In this document: positions 16,930 to 26,759 of the stretch, piece after piece
How the letters are laid out: each line of letters starts with the position of its first letter
How positions within the stretch are numbered: the stretch's first letter is position 1
Assembly (NCBI GenBank): GCA_021775995.1
Contig: JAJFGS010000013.1
Coordinates: 124,001 to 188,000, forward strand
Length of the DNA stretch: 64,000 nucleotides
Direction: 5' to 3'
From: Alphaproteobacteria bacterium
Lineage (GTDB): Bacteria; Pseudomonadota; Alphaproteobacteria; Micavibrionales; Micavibrionaceae
The notes under the pieces: generated by a model
The model's database searches: none
What the model was told of the DNA's origin: nothing
Seen by the model: only the letters and a program-made list of their open reading frames with translations
Translations under genes and position numbers: made by a program

Positions 16930-17202
16930 ATGGATTTTACACAGATTTCACTGAATGATTTGATAACAATTTCAATTATTATCGCTCAAGCAGGGATAGT
17001 TTATTACCGGCTTAAAAAAGTCGAACAAAAAACAGATATTCTAAATGATCTTTTGATTGAGTTGGCTGTTCATAAGACATCGCTTAATCATTACCGCGAT
17101 CAGTATGAAAAACAATCATCACGTATCGAGGGTTTGGTTCAAAAACTTCATGACCGTATTTCTAGTGTAGAAAGCAAAGCATTTGAAGCTTTTGTAAAAT
17201 AA
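16930..17202 (+). CDS. small membrane/coiled-coil protein, spanin- or XhlA-like
   Basis: 90 residues: one N-terminal hydrophobic segment (about 8-27) followed by a long coiled coil with KKVEQKTDIL and SSRIEGLVQKL heptads. It is the first of three lysis-type genes in a row. The architecture fits an inner-membrane spanin subunit or an XhlA-like accessory protein; sequence alone does not separate them. Confidence 0.6.
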   Translation: MDFTQISLNDLITISIIIAQAGIVYYRLKKVEQKTDILNDLLIELAVHKTSLNHYRDQYEKQSSRIEGLVQKLHDRISSVESKAFEAFVK

Positions 17203-17239
17203 TAAATACCTAAAATGACTATATAAGAAAGGAACGCCT

Positions 17240-17743
17240 ATGTTTCAAAACATAATTGGGATGTTGCGCCCGCATGTCTGTGACATAAAAACAAAAAATC
17301 TAGAGAAAACACAACAAGAATATTATAAAGAGTTAGAAATTGATGTTCTTGCACGCACTATTTTTGGTGAAGCACGAGGCGAGCCTGTAGAAGGGTTAGA
17401 GGCAGTTGCCAATGTTGTGCTAAACCGTGTGAAGGTAGCACAAAAACGAGGGCGTTATTGGTGGGGAAATAACGTGATAAGTGTTTGTCAAAAACCGTAT
17501 CAATTTTCGTGTTGGAATAAAAATGACCCTAGCTACCAACGCCTTATCAATGTTACGAACAAAAACATTCATTTTGCGACGGCATTACGTATTGCGCGGA
17601 GAGCGGTTATAGGTGCACTGCCTGATAGAACAAAGGGTGCAACGCATTACCATGCTGATTATGTATCGCCATATTGGGCGGTTGGTGAGAAGCCTGTTAA
17701 AACAATTGGCCGTCATATTTTTTTTAAATTGGTGGAGGCATAG
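17240..17743 (+). CDS. endolysin: SleB-type cell wall hydrolase
   Basis: 167 residues, ATG preceded by AAGGA. The hydrolase domain of the SleB/CwlJ family runs from about 35 to the end: LARTIFGEARGEPVEGLEAVANVVLNR with the probable catalytic Glu44, then a PYQFSCWN segment and GATHYHADYVSPYW. It cleaves peptidoglycan glycan strands. No signal peptide is seen, so it needs the holin encoded directly after it (stop and next start adjoin). Confidence 0.9.
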   Translation: MFQNIIGMLRPHVCDIKTKNLEKTQQEYYKELEIDVLARTIFGEARGEPVEGLEAVANVVLNRVKVAQKRGRYWWGNNVISVCQKPYQFSCWNKNDPSYQRLINVTNKNIHFATALRIARRAVIGALPDRTKGATHYHADYVSPYWAVGEKPVKTIGRHIFFKLVEA

Positions 17744-18325
17744 ATGTTGAGCACAGTTTTAAGTAAGATTGGATTGCCTGTTTTGATTGAATTTGTTGCT
17801 CAAGCTTTGGGTAAGATTGATAATCCTATTGCTAAAAGTGCGAGTGCGGCACTTGAAGAAGTTGAAGGAGCCTTAACGGGCGGGCTAATATCAGCAGAAC
17901 AAATGGCTGAGGCAAATCGCCATGCTGAAGCGATGGCGATGATTAATATGCAGCAATATGAAACCAGCTTATCTGAAATCAACCAATCTTTGCGTGCAGA
18001 AATTACGTCTGATGACAAATACATACGTCGTATGCGCCCAACTTTTGGGTATTTAATGGCCGCAACTTGGGCGAGCCAGATGTTTGGTTTGTCTTATATT
18101 ATTATTTTTAAAACTGAGTTGGCTGCAACCGTTATGCAAGGGATGGCGGCGTTAAGTACGATATGGGCGGTAGGGTTATCAGTTCTGGGAATTTACGTTT
18201 ACAAACGTAGCGAAGACAAAAAGATTTTTTCTAAACCCTTTGTTCAAAATATTATTGACGGATTTGAAAAACCTGAAAAGAAAATTGAAATGAAAAAAGA
18301 GAATTCAACTTATTATAATGACTAG
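17744..18325 (+). CDS. holin of the three-TM gene-transfer-agent type
   Basis: 193 residues. An amphipathic N-terminal half (IGLPVLIEFVAQALGKID, then an Ala/Glu-rich helix) is followed by RRMRPTFGYLMAATWASQ, a membrane span, LAATVMQGMAALSTIWAVGLSVLGIYVYKRSEDK and a charged tail. This matches my knowledge of the holin family named for release of gene transfer agents, which also occurs in prophages. It would permeabilise the inner membrane and let the endolysin out. Its start adjoins the endolysin stop and its own stop overlaps the convergent host gene by 4 nt, marking the right edge of the cassette. Confidence 0.82.
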   Translation: MLSTVLSKIGLPVLIEFVAQALGKIDNPIAKSASAALEEVEGALTGGLISAEQMAEANRHAEAMAMINMQQYETSLSEINQSLRAEITSDDKYIRRMRPTFGYLMAATWASQMFGLSYIIIFKTELAATVMQGMAALSTIWAVGLSVLGIYVYKRSEDKKIFSKPFVQNIIDGFEKPEKKIEMKKENSTYYND

Positions 18326-19215
18326 TTTTTTACCTTATTGAGATCCTGTTCACGGTAAATCATGTATAGTCCCGCACCAACAACAATAGTAAGGCCACTA
18401 ATGGTTGCGTATGTTGGAATGTCATCAAATAAGAGATAACCAAGTATAACACCCCATATGACTTGTACGTAAATGAAAGGTGCAACGCTGGATACGCTTT
18501 TTGCCTTTGATAAACCGTATGTGGTGCATGTGACGCCAGTTAGAAGAAGTAGAGCATTTAAAAGAAAGAAACCGATGTCATGAAGAGGAGAAATTGTCAT
18601 TATATCGTTTACGGCTATTGGTAAGTTAATGGCGATCATTCCAATAAAGCCATAAAGAATAAGTAACGGGGTATATTCGTTTTTTCCAATCATACGAATA
18701 ACGATGGTGTTTACCGCAATACAACAAGCAGCAATGACTGCAAATAATATGCCTATATTAAGTGTTTCAAATTGTGGACCAACTAAAATGATGACGCCAA
18801 TAAATCCAACAATTACAGCAAGCCATCTATGCCAATGAACATGTTCTTTTAACAAAATAACAGCCAAGATAACTGTTAAAAATGGAGCTGTAAAAGCTAT
18901 ACCGTAGACGTCTGCAATAGGGATGAGTGCAAAAGCGTTGACCGCGCTATAAGATATCAAGCCAGTAAAAATTGCCCGACTTATGAGCCATTTCCAGTTT
19001 TTACTTTTAAATCCATTGATTCCTTTTTTTAATAATATCCATAAAGTGACTAAGGTAAGGTTTAAAATTGCGGTGATGGAAATAATGTGAGATGCGCTAT
19101 AAGATTGTGTTAAATGTTTTGAGCTGGCATCAGTAAAGGAAAATACTGTCCATCCTAATATAAGAATAGCAATAATTTTAAGACTTTCACCCTTTAAGGT
19201 GGGAAGAGCGGACAT
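18322..19215 (-). CDS. EamA-family (DMT) transporter
   Basis: 297 residues with about ten hydrophobic spans arranged as two EamA repeats; the second repeat has the typical PFIYVQVIWGVILGYLLF and GAGLYMIYRE ending. It moves small metabolites across the inner membrane in either direction; the substrate cannot be told. It ends 4 nt inside the holin gene, on the opposite strand, and starts close to the divergent icd gene. Confidence 0.88.
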   Translation of the reverse strand: MSALPTLKGESLKIIAILILGWTVFSFTDASSKHLTQSYSASHIISITAILNLTLVTLWILLKKGINGFKSKNWKWLISRAIFTGLISYSAVNAFALIPIADVYGIAFTAPFLTVILAVILLKEHVHWHRWLAVIVGFIGVIILVGPQFETLNIGILFAVIAACCIAVNTIVIRMIGKNEYTPLLILYGFIGMIAINLPIAVNDIMTISPLHDIGFFLLNALLLLTGVTCTTYGLSKAKSVSSVAPFIYVQVIWGVILGYLLFDDIPTYATISGLTIVVGAGLYMIYREQDLNKVKN

Positions 19216-19294
19216 ATTATAAGTTTTTCTCGACTAGAATTTTGATGCAGGTATAATCTTTGTAATATTTTTACTTCTATGAAAGGTTTACCAC

Positions 19295-20743
19295 ATGTCT
19301 CAAGCAAATACACCTATTACTATTGCTCGTGGGGATGGAATTGGTCCTTCTATTATGGATGCAACGCTCAAAATTCTTGAGGCGGCAGGTGCGAGATTAG
19401 ATATAGAAGAAATTGAAATTGGTAAGGCTGTTTATGAACGTGGCGTGCCGAGTGGTATTGAAGATAGTTCATGGGATTCATTGCGCCGGACAAAGATTTT
19501 CCTAAAAGCACCAATTACAACCCCGCAAGGCGGTGGTTTTAAAAGCTTAAATGTGACGGTGCGTAAAACGCTTGGACTTTTTTCTAATGTTCGTCCTTGT
19601 GTGGCGTATTATCCTTTTGTGGAAACCAATCATCAAAATATGGATATGGTTATTATCCGTGAAAATGAAGAAGATCTTTATGGGGGTATTGAATATCGTC
19701 AGTCACAGCAGGTGATGGCTTCGCTGAAACTAATCTCTCGTCCAGGGACGGAGCGTATTGTACGTTATGCGTTTGAATATGCTCGTGCCAATGGCCGTAA
19801 AAAAGTAACTTGTATGACCAAAGATAACATTATGAAGATGGCCGATGGGTTGTTTCATAAGGTTTTTGATGAGATTGGTGAAGAGTATAAAGATATTGAA
19901 CAGGACCATATGATTATTGATATTGGTACAGCCAAGGTTGCAGCGCATCCTGAAATGTTTGATGTGATTGTCTTGCCAAATTTATATGGTGATATTGTTT
20001 CTGATGTTGCGGCAGAGGTGACTGGCTCTGTTGGTCTTGGTGGTTCGTCCAATATTGGTCTGGATTTTGGAATGTTTGAGGCTGTGCATGGTTCTGCGCC
20101 TGATATTGCTGGTCAGGGTATAGCTAATCCATCTGGCTTGCTTTTGGGTGCGGTTATGATGCTCGTGCATATTGGTCAAGGTGATGTGGCAACAAAAATT
20201 CATAATGCTTGGAAGAAAACTTTAGAAGATGGAATCCATACTGGTGATATTTATCGTGAAGGTCAGAGTAAGAAAAAAGTAGGCACAGATGAATTTACAG
20301 ACGCCGTTATTGAACGTTTAGGACAATCACCTTCTACTTTAAGTGAATGTGCTTATGATTCTGAGTCGAAAGGTATAACTTTGCCGCCGTTGAAAGAGGT
20401 AACGCCAGAGAAAAAAGAACGTGTTGGTGTTGATATCGGTTTGAACTTTGAAGGTAAGCCTGATGATTTGGCGGCAGTGGTTACGCCATGTTTGACAGAA
20501 AATTTAGAGCTTTCGATTATCTCTAATCGTGGTGTCAAAGTGTGGCCTGATGGCGCGGCAGAGACGTTTTGTACGGATAATTGGCGCCTACGTTTTAAAG
20601 GTAAAGGGGATCAACATGTCAAAACATCAGAAGTGGTTCAGCTTATCTCTAATCTTAATGGCGCAGATATGAATTTCACCAGTGCATTGATGCTTCATAG
20701 CTTTGATGGCGTTGAAGGGTTTACCAAGGCGCAGGGGGAGTAA
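19295..20743 (+). CDS. icd: isocitrate dehydrogenase (NADP-type, long form)
   Basis: 482 residues. Oxidative decarboxylation of isocitrate to 2-oxoglutarate in the TCA cycle. The family signature NLYGDIVSDVAAEVTGSVGLG is complete, as are the substrate-binding FKSLNVTVRKTLGLFSNVRP and RENEEDLYGG stretches. About 140 residues follow the usual dehydrogenase core, a C-terminal extension known from the Rickettsia and Thermus enzymes. acnA, the previous step of the cycle, lies 3 kb downstream. Start codon is the ATG after AAAGG. Confidence 0.95.
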   Translation: MSQANTPITIARGDGIGPSIMDATLKILEAAGARLDIEEIEIGKAVYERGVPSGIEDSSWDSLRRTKIFLKAPITTPQGGGFKSLNVTVRKTLGLFSNVRPCVAYYPFVETNHQNMDMVIIRENEEDLYGGIEYRQSQQVMASLKLISRPGTERIVRYAFEYARANGRKKVTCMTKDNIMKMADGLFHKVFDEIGEEYKDIEQDHMIIDIGTAKVAAHPEMFDVIVLPNLYGDIVSDVAAEVTGSVGLGGSSNIGLDFGMFEAVHGSAPDIAGQGIANPSGLLLGAVMMLVHIGQGDVATKIHNAWKKTLEDGIHTGDIYREGQSKKKVGTDEFTDAVIERLGQSPSTLSECAYDSESKGITLPPLKEVTPEKKERVGVDIGLNFEGKPDDLAAVVTPCLTENLELSIISNRGVKVWPDGAAETFCTDNWRLRFKGKGDQHVKTSEVVQLISNLNGADMNFTSALMLHSFDGVEGFTKAQGE

Positions 20744-21610
20744 TTAACTCGCTGCTTTAACGGTATTGGCGAGTAAACAGGCAATAGTCATCGGGCCGAC
20801 ACCACCAGGGACAGGTGTGATGGCACTGGCGACATTTTTAACAGTATCAAAATCAACATCACCAACTAACTTGCTTTTACCACCTTCTTGAGCGGGTGGT
20901 AGGCGGTTAATACCAACATCAATAACAATGGCACCTTCTTTAACCCAATCGGCTTGAACCATTTTCGGGCGACCAACGGCGGCGACCAGAATATCAGCTT
21001 GTTTGCAAACGCTGGCAAGATCTTGTGTACGAGAATGAGCAGTCGTGACAGTGCAATTTTGTTGGAGGAGCAATTGCGCCATCGGTTTACCAAATAAATT
21101 AGAACGACCAATGACGACGGCATGTTTTCCGCTTAAATTACTATCAATAGATTGAATAAGCTTAAGAGAACCTTGTGGTGTACAGGGTACAAGACCGTCA
21201 TCAAGTCCTAAAAATAACTTTCCTGCGTTTAGTGTTGTAAGGCCATCAACATCTTTTTCAGGGGAAATGGTTTGTACGAGGTCTTCTTGCACATTAGCTA
21301 AATGTTTGGGAAGCGGTAATTGTAATAAGATACCGTGAACATCTTGGTTGCTATTTAAATCCTTAATGACATGACGAATTTCTTCTTCTGTCGCATTATC
21401 ATCCATTTTATGTTCAAAGCTTTTAATGCCCGCTTTTTCACAGGCCTTTACTTTGTTACCAACATAAACTTGAGAAGCAGGATCTCCACCAACCAATATA
21501 ACAGCCAAGCCAACTTGCGTTCCTTTTTCTTTCAATAATTTAACATCGTTTGCTATGTCTTCACGTAAAGAGGAGGCAATGGCTTTTCCGTCAATTATTT
21601 CAGCGCTCAT
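20744..21610 (-). CDS. folD: methylenetetrahydrofolate dehydrogenase/cyclohydrolase
   Basis: 288 residues from the ATG at 21610, one base after the yggT stop. Bifunctional enzyme interconverting methylene-, methenyl- and formyl-tetrahydrofolate. Visible motifs: YVGNKVKACEKAGI with the catalytic Tyr and Lys, GILLQLPLPKHL, DGLTTLNAGKLFLG, PCTPQGSLKLI and the NADP-binding VVIGRSNLFGKPMAQLL. The one-carbon units feed purH, encoded further on. Confidence 0.95.
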   Translation of the reverse strand: MSAEIIDGKAIASSLREDIANDVKLLKEKGTQVGLAVILVGGDPASQVYVGNKVKACEKAGIKSFEHKMDDNATEEEIRHVIKDLNSNQDVHGILLQLPLPKHLANVQEDLVQTISPEKDVDGLTTLNAGKLFLGLDDGLVPCTPQGSLKLIQSIDSNLSGKHAVVIGRSNLFGKPMAQLLLQQNCTVTTAHSRTQDLASVCKQADILVAAVGRPKMVQADWVKEGAIVIDVGINRLPPAQEGGKSKLVGDVDFDTVKNVASAITPVPGGVGPMTIACLLANTVKAAS

Positions 21611-21611
21611 A

Positions 21612-21905
21612 TTAAAGTCCTGTTTGGTAGATAAAGATATTGGCAATTATATTTTGTAATATTGAAATCGCAAAAATAACAATAATCGGCGTGATATCAA
21701 TTCCTCCTATTGAGGGTATAAATTTACGTAGCGGGCGAAAGACGGGGTCGGTGATTTTATTCAAAAGCTGAATAAGATTTACGGCCTTTTGATTACGAAC
21801 ATTGATCACATCAAATGCGATAAGCCAGCTTAAAACAACCTGTAGGATGATAATCCAAAAAAAGATTTTCAAAAGAAGAATAAGAATTTGCCCTATAAAT
21901 ATCAT
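21612..21905 (-). CDS. YggT-family membrane protein
   Basis: 97 residues with two hydrophobic spans and the family segment LLNKITDPVFRPLRKFIPSIGGIDITPIIV. YggT proteins are small inner-membrane proteins of poorly defined role, linked to osmotic or envelope functions. It is transcribed with folD; the two are one base apart. Confidence 0.9.
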   Translation of the reverse strand: MIFIGQILILLLKIFFWIIILQVVLSWLIAFDVINVRNQKAVNLIQLLNKITDPVFRPLRKFIPSIGGIDITPIIVIFAISILQNIIANIFIYQTGL

Positions 21906-22010
21906 TTTTATGTCCTTACAATCATGATTAATATAGGGTTTTGTAGCCGATAAGGGTTAGAATGGGAATAGTTTGTTTTGTATTAATTCAATAATAGTTA
22001 AGGAAATATA

Positions 22011-22709
22011 GTGTTTGGTTTAGTGATTATAATGGCAGGCCTGCTTACCATGGCCCCAACTCCTGTTTCAGCAGCAATAGAATGCCATGCCAAAATACCT
22101 CCTCGTATCAACGTTCGTCCAACAAAGGGGCGTATTAAATATGATTTTACAAAAAATAAAGCAGCCTTAAACAGCGTTGATGTTGATACGATTTCACCTT
22201 ATGGACCACGCCATAAAACGACGGTGAGCGGTCTTATGAGTGGCTCAATTCAGTTGAAAAACAATCTATCTTTTATCCATGAAACACACCCTTACTTAAA
22301 TAAGGGCTGTCTTTTTCTAAAAGATGTAAATGTTCAAATTAAAGTTGATCCAACAATTTTTATAGCCAGTGAATATCCAAAGGGCGGTTGTATGCATACC
22401 GCCATATTAGCCCATGAATTTAAGCATATTGAGGCAGATCAGTTGATTGTTAATAAATACATTAACTTGATAGGTAAAGAATTAGAGCGCGTGGTGGATG
22501 TGAGAGGGAGTACACATGGTCCTATGAAGAAAGTGCGTATGGATGAGGTTCAGGAAGACCTTCGGCAAGCGCTTAATAATGTTGTTATAAAAATGAATGA
22601 CAGAATGAACCGAGAGCGCAGAAAGAGACAGCAAGATATTGATAATATTGAGGAATACGAACATATTGGGGTGCGTTGTAAAAGTATGAACCAACCTAGA
22701 CGGCGATAG
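22011..22709 (+). CDS. secreted zincin-like protein with HExxH motif
   Basis: 232 residues from a GTG preceded by AAGGAA. A signal peptide ends near AATPVSA/AIEC. In the middle, AILAHEFKHIEADQL supplies an HExxH zinc motif with a following Glu or Asp that could be the third ligand. A histidine-rich basic helix follows, then a Lys/Arg-rich C-terminus. It looks like a periplasmic or secreted metalloprotease of the DUF922-like kind. Protease activity is inferred from the motif only. Confidence 0.6.
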   Translation: MFGLVIIMAGLLTMAPTPVSAAIECHAKIPPRINVRPTKGRIKYDFTKNKAALNSVDVDTISPYGPRHKTTVSGLMSGSIQLKNNLSFIHETHPYLNKGCLFLKDVNVQIKVDPTIFIASEYPKGGCMHTAILAHEFKHIEADQLIVNKYINLIGKELERVVDVRGSTHGPMKKVRMDEVQEDLRQALNNVVIKMNDRMNRERRKRQQDIDNIEEYEHIGVRCKSMNQPRRR

Positions 22710-22720
22710 GGCTAAATTAA

Positions 22721-22750
22721 AACCCGCCGCTTCGGGGGAAGCAGCGGGTT
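22721..22750 (+). terminator. GC-rich hairpin after the zincin gene
   Basis: Arms at 22721-22733 and 22738-22750 pair at 12 of 13 positions around a GGGG loop. There is no T run after it, so it may act as a transcript-stabilising end rather than a classical terminator. The next 187 nt to the ankyrin gene show nothing further. Confidence 0.55.
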
Positions 22751-22937
22751 AGAGATCTATTGAGAGATATAACGTTTCTTAAGAGAGGTATTGTTATTCT
22801 TATATAATCGCATGTAAATGTGGCGAAATTACGTACCCATTTGGTCTTTTTTACGTAATTTTATTGCTAAAACGCTCTTTCAGCTTAAATAATAGGGGAT
22901 TCCGAAGGCGTTTCCCTGAATTTAAAGCAGTAGGGGG

Positions 22938-23912
22938 TTAAGAGGGGCCGGACTTTAGAGTGTTTAAAAATCCTCTTATTTCTTGAACCATTTCAGCTTC
23001 ATGAGAATTGGGATTCTCTTTTTTCAGTATCTCAACAATTTCATCATGACCCTTTTCTATCCCCATCATTAAAGCGGTGTGGCCATCTTTATTTTTTGCA
23101 TTCACATCTGCCTCTGCATCAATAAGGGTTTGAACTATGTCAGTATAACCATTCCATGCCGCCAGCATTAAAGCGGTCTCGCCATTCATACCTTGTGGGT
23201 TTGTATCTGCCCCCGCGTCAAGAAGAAGTTGGACCATTTCAGTATTCCCCTTCGCTGCTGCTAACATTAAAGCGGTGTTGTTACTCACATCTTTTTCGTT
23301 CACATCTGCCCCGGCGTTAAGAAGGGTTTGAACTATGTCAGTTCCTGCCGCCTCTATTAAAGCGGTGGTGCCTGAATAATTTCCATTTATCTTTGCCCCT
23401 GCGTCAATAAGGGCTTGGACTGTTTCAGTATGACCATTCCTTGCCGCGTATGTTAAAGCCTTGTTGGAAATCCAACCTTTTACGTCTAGATTTCCCCTAG
23501 CATTCATAAGGGTTTGGACTATTTCAGTATGACCATTTCCTGCCGCACATACTAAAGCGGTGTCGCCGAATCGACTTTTTTCGTTCACATTTGCTCCAGC
23601 ATCAAGAAGGGTTTGGACTATGTCAGTATGACCATTGTCTGCCGCCAGCATTAAAGCGGTGTAGGTGCCCATTAAAGAGGGGGAGCTGCCAAGGGAATCA
23701 TAATTTTGAGCATGATCTTTTGCGTTCAGGATTTTTGATTTTGTATCATCGTCATAATTTTCATTCGTAATGAAAGCAAGAATCTCTTTTGCTGGATCTA
23801 GCCTACCATCTTTAAGACTTTTTACTAAAGCTTGTCCTAAATCTGTAACGGCTTCATTAAACACAGGTGAATATGTAGGTGTGTCTTTTTGCTTATTGGT
23901 GCTTTGTGTCAT
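22938..23912 (-). CDS. ankyrin-repeat protein
   Basis: 324 residues. After a non-repeat N-terminus (1-80) come seven ankyrin repeats from about residue 84, each built on TALMLAA-NGHT-IVQTLLDAGA. The fourth repeat lacks three residues in the first turn. The repeats are also alike at DNA level, so they multiplied fairly recently. No signal peptide. Ankyrin proteins bind other proteins; in host-associated bacteria some are effectors, but a housekeeping or cytoplasmic role is equally open. It stands alone between the zincin gene and acnA. Confidence 0.88.
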   Translation of the reverse strand: MTQSTNKQKDTPTYSPVFNEAVTDLGQALVKSLKDGRLDPAKEILAFITNENYDDDTKSKILNAKDHAQNYDSLGSSPSLMGTYTALMLAADNGHTDIVQTLLDAGANVNEKSRFGDTALVCAAGNGHTEIVQTLMNARGNLDVKGWISNKALTYAARNGHTETVQALIDAGAKINGNYSGTTALIEAAGTDIVQTLLNAGADVNEKDVSNNTALMLAAAKGNTEMVQLLLDAGADTNPQGMNGETALMLAAWNGYTDIVQTLIDAEADVNAKNKDGHTALMMGIEKGHDEIVEILKKENPNSHEAEMVQEIRGFLNTLKSGPS

Positions 23913-24091
23913 TGTACTGTCTTTTGTTTTGTTGAACAGATATCATAAATATGAAAAATATTATTGTCAAGACACCTTTATGGAATCACGTCAATAAAGG
24001 GCAAAATCCTATAAGAAATTCACGGCTTCCTCTCTTTATGATATTCTACAAATCATTTTTTCATTTCAGGGGTTTAAGGAAGAAGACGGAC

Positions 24092-26755
24092 ATGACACAA
24101 ACGGGGCAGGACACACTAGGGACGCGCAAAAAGCTAGACGTTGACGGAAAATCTTATGATTATTTCAGTTTAAAAGCGGCTGAAGCCAAAATCGGTGATA
24201 TATCCAAACTTCCTTATTCTTTGAAAGTCCTGTTGGAGAATTTACTGCGTTATGAAGATGGACGCTCTGTGACAGAGGATGATGTGCAAGCTATTGCCGA
24301 TTGGCTGAATAAGAAATCTTCGGATAAAGAAATTGCGTATCGTCCTGCACGCGTGCTTTTACAAGATTTTACAGGTGTGCCTGCTGTGGTTGATTTGGCA
24401 GCAATGCGTGAAGCGATTAAAAATCTTGGCGGTGATGTTGAAAAGATTAACCCGCTATCGGCTGTTGATTTGGTGATTGACCATTCTGTAATGGTGGATG
24501 AGTTTGGAACAGAAAACGCCTTTGATGCAAATGTTGAACGTGAGTTTGAACGTAATGGTGAGCGTTATGAGTTTTTGCGCTGGGGGCAAGAAGCTTTTGA
24601 TAATTTCCGCGTTGTTCCACCGGGCACAGGAATTTGCCATCAAGTGAATCTAGAATATTTAGGACAAACTGTTTGGATGGAACAAGATCAAAATGGTGCG
24701 GAAGTGGCTTATCCCGATACGCTGGTCGGAACAGACTCTCATACAACGATGATTAATGGTCTTGGAATTTTGGGTTGGGGTGTTGGTGGTATTGAAGCTG
24801 AGGCTGCCATGTTGGGGCAACCTGTTTCTATGTTAATCCCTGAAGTTGTCGGTTTTAAATTAACAGGTGCTTTGAAAGAGGGGGCAACGGCAACGGATCT
24901 TGTTTTGGTTGTCGTGCAAATGTTGCGTGAGTTGGGTGTTGTTGGAAAATTTGTTGAATTTTATGGAGATGGTTTGGCAAATTTATCTTTGGCGGATCGT
25001 GCGACGATTGCCAATATGGCACCTGAATATGGGGCAACTTGCGGGTTCTTCCCGATTGATGATGAAACGATCCGTTATCTAAATTTCACAGGGCGTGATT
25101 CACACCGTGTTAAGTTAGTTGAAGCCTATGCGAAAGAGCAAGGCATGTGGCGTATCGAAGGGCATGAACCTGAGTTCACGAAAACATTGTCGCTTGATTT
25201 GGCTGATGTGGTGCCCAGCATTGCCGGACCTAAACGCCCACAAGATCGTATTGCTTTATCAGATGCTGCGCCGGCGTTCAAAAAATTAGAAGTGAGTGGT
25301 AAGTCATTGCCTGTTGAGGGTACAGATTTTGAGATGACAGATGGGCATGTGGCTATTGCGGCGATTACATCTTGTACGAATACATCAAACCCTGACGTGA
25401 TGGTAGCCGCTGGGTTATTAGCGCGTAATGCGCTGGCCAAAGGTTTAAAAGTGAAGCCGTGGGTGAAAACATCTCTCGCCCCTGGATCGCAAGTTGTGAC
25501 AGAATATCTTGAGAAAGCAAACTTGCAAGATGATCTTGATGCGCTGGGGTTTAACCTTGTTGGCTATGGTTGTACAACCTGTATTGGAAATTCTGGTCCG
25601 TTAAGTGCGCCGATTACAAAGGCGATTGAAGAAGGTGATTTAACAGTTTGTGGCGTTTTATCTGGAAACAGGAATTTCGAAGGGCGTATCTCTCCTCATG
25701 TAAGAGCAAACTATTTGGCATCACCGCCGTTGGTTGTGGCTTATGCGTTGGCGGGGTCGCTTCATATTGATCTTTACAAAGATCCATTGGGGCAAGATCA
25801 AGATGGCAACGATGTGTATATGAAAGATATTTGGCCGAGTAATGCAGAAATTCGCTCAACGGTTGAAAGTTGCTTAACACCAGAAATGTTTACAGAGCGC
25901 TATGGTGATGTCTTTAAAGGGACAAAAGAATGGCAGGCCATTGGCGGAGACATTTCAGGGAAGACCTATAAATGGGCCGCTGGTTCAACATATGTGAAAA
26001 ACCCACCTTTCTTTGATGGGATGGATAAGACAGTTGATGATACTGCTGATATAAAAGGCGCGCGTGCGTTGGCATTGCTGGGGGATAGCGTAACAACAGA
26101 TCACATTTCTCCTGCTGGCGCGATTAAAAAATCTGGACCTGCCGGTGAGTATTTAAGCGAACATCAAATTTCTCCAAAAGATTTTAATAGCTTTGGTTCT
26201 CGTCGTGGAAATCATGAAGTGATGATGCGTGGTACGTTTGGTAATATCCGTATTAAAAATTTGATGCTGGATAATGTTGAAGGCGGTTATACAAAGTATA
26301 TACCAACGGGGGAGCAGATGAGTATTTATGATGCTGCTATGAAGTATCAAGAGGAAGGAACATCTTTGGTTGTTATTGCTGGAAAAGAATACGGTACAGG
26401 ATCTTCTCGTGACTGGGCAGCAAAAGGAACTAGATTGCTTGGTGTTCGTGCCGTTATTACTGAAAGTTTTGAACGTATTCACCGTTCGAATTTGGTTGGT
26501 ATGGGTGTGTTACCACTTGTATTCAAAGATGGAGTAACGAGAGAAAGCTTAAAGCTTGATGGCTCGGAAACTTATGATTTGAGCGGCATCAAAGGGGATA
26601 TGAAACCTAAGCAAGATGTTACTTTAATAATTCATCGTGCCGATGGTTCAAGCCAAGAAGTTGCTTTGATGTCCCGCATTGATACACTCGATGAAGTGGA
26701 ATATTACAAAAATGGTGGTATTCTTCATTATGTTCTACGCGATTTAGTGGCGTAA
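24092..26755 (+). CDS. acnA: aconitate hydratase A
   Basis: 887 residues from the ATG at 24092, preceded by a GGAAGAAG site; the frame is open further upstream but without family similarity. Isomerises citrate to isocitrate. The [4Fe-4S] ligands are visible in TSCTNTSNP and [12 protein letters not shown]. The substrate-binding [14 protein letters not shown] and [18 protein letters not shown] segments are intact. The length matches the AcnA family. Confidence 0.95.
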   Translation: MTQTGQDTLGTRKKLDVDGKSYDYFSLKAAEAKIGDISKLPYSLKVLLENLLRYEDGRSVTEDDVQAIADWLNKKSSDKEIAYRPARVLLQDFTGVPAVVDLAAMREAIKNLGGDVEKINPLSAVDLVIDHSVMVDEFGTENAFDANVEREFERNGERYEFLRWGQEAFDNFRVVPPGTGICHQVNLEYLGQTVWMEQDQNGAEVAYPDTLVGTDSHTTMINGLGILGWGVGGIEAEAAMLGQPVSMLIPEVVGFKLTGALKEGATATDLVLVVVQMLRELGVVGKFVEFYGDGLANLSLADRATIANMAPEYGATCGFFPIDDETIRYLNFTGRDSHRVKLVEAYAKEQGMWRIEGHEPEFTKTLSLDLADVVPSIAGPKRPQDRIALSDAAPAFKKLEVSGKSLPVEGTDFEMTDGHVAIAAITSCTNTSNPDVMVAAGLLARNALAKGLKVKPWVKTSLAPGSQVVTEYLEKANLQDDLDALGFNLVGYGCTTCIGNSGPLSAPITKAIEEGDLTVCGVLSGNRNFEGRISPHVRANYLASPPLVVAYALAGSLHIDLYKDPLGQDQDGNDVYMKDIWPSNAEIRSTVESCLTPEMFTERYGDVFKGTKEWQAIGGDISGKTYKWAAGSTYVKNPPFFDGMDKTVDDTADIKGARALALLGDSVTTDHISPAGAIKKSGPAGEYLSEHQISPKDFNSFGSRRGNHEVMMRGTFGNIRIKNLMLDNVEGGYTKYIPTGEQMSIYDAAMKYQEEGTSLVVIAGKEYGTGSSRDWAAKGTRLLGVRAVITESFERIHRSNLVGMGVLPLVFKDGVTRESLKLDGSETYDLSGIKGDMKPKQDVTLIIHRADGSSQEVALMSRIDTLDEVEYYKNGGILHYVLRDLVA

Positions 26756-26759
26756 AAAA

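Noticed and set aside
8001-18325. Diversity-generating retroelement, as in phage BPP-1
   Set aside because: Bbp19-like and tail genes suggested it, but there is no reverse transcriptase or template/variable repeat pair.
2200-18400. Complete temperate prophage
   Set aside because: No integrase, excisionase, replication gene or attachment repeat; too short for a T7-like genome.
23951-24091. 47-residue N-terminal extension of aconitase
   Set aside because: The extension has no family likeness; the ATG at 24092 follows a good ribosome-binding site and gives the normal length.
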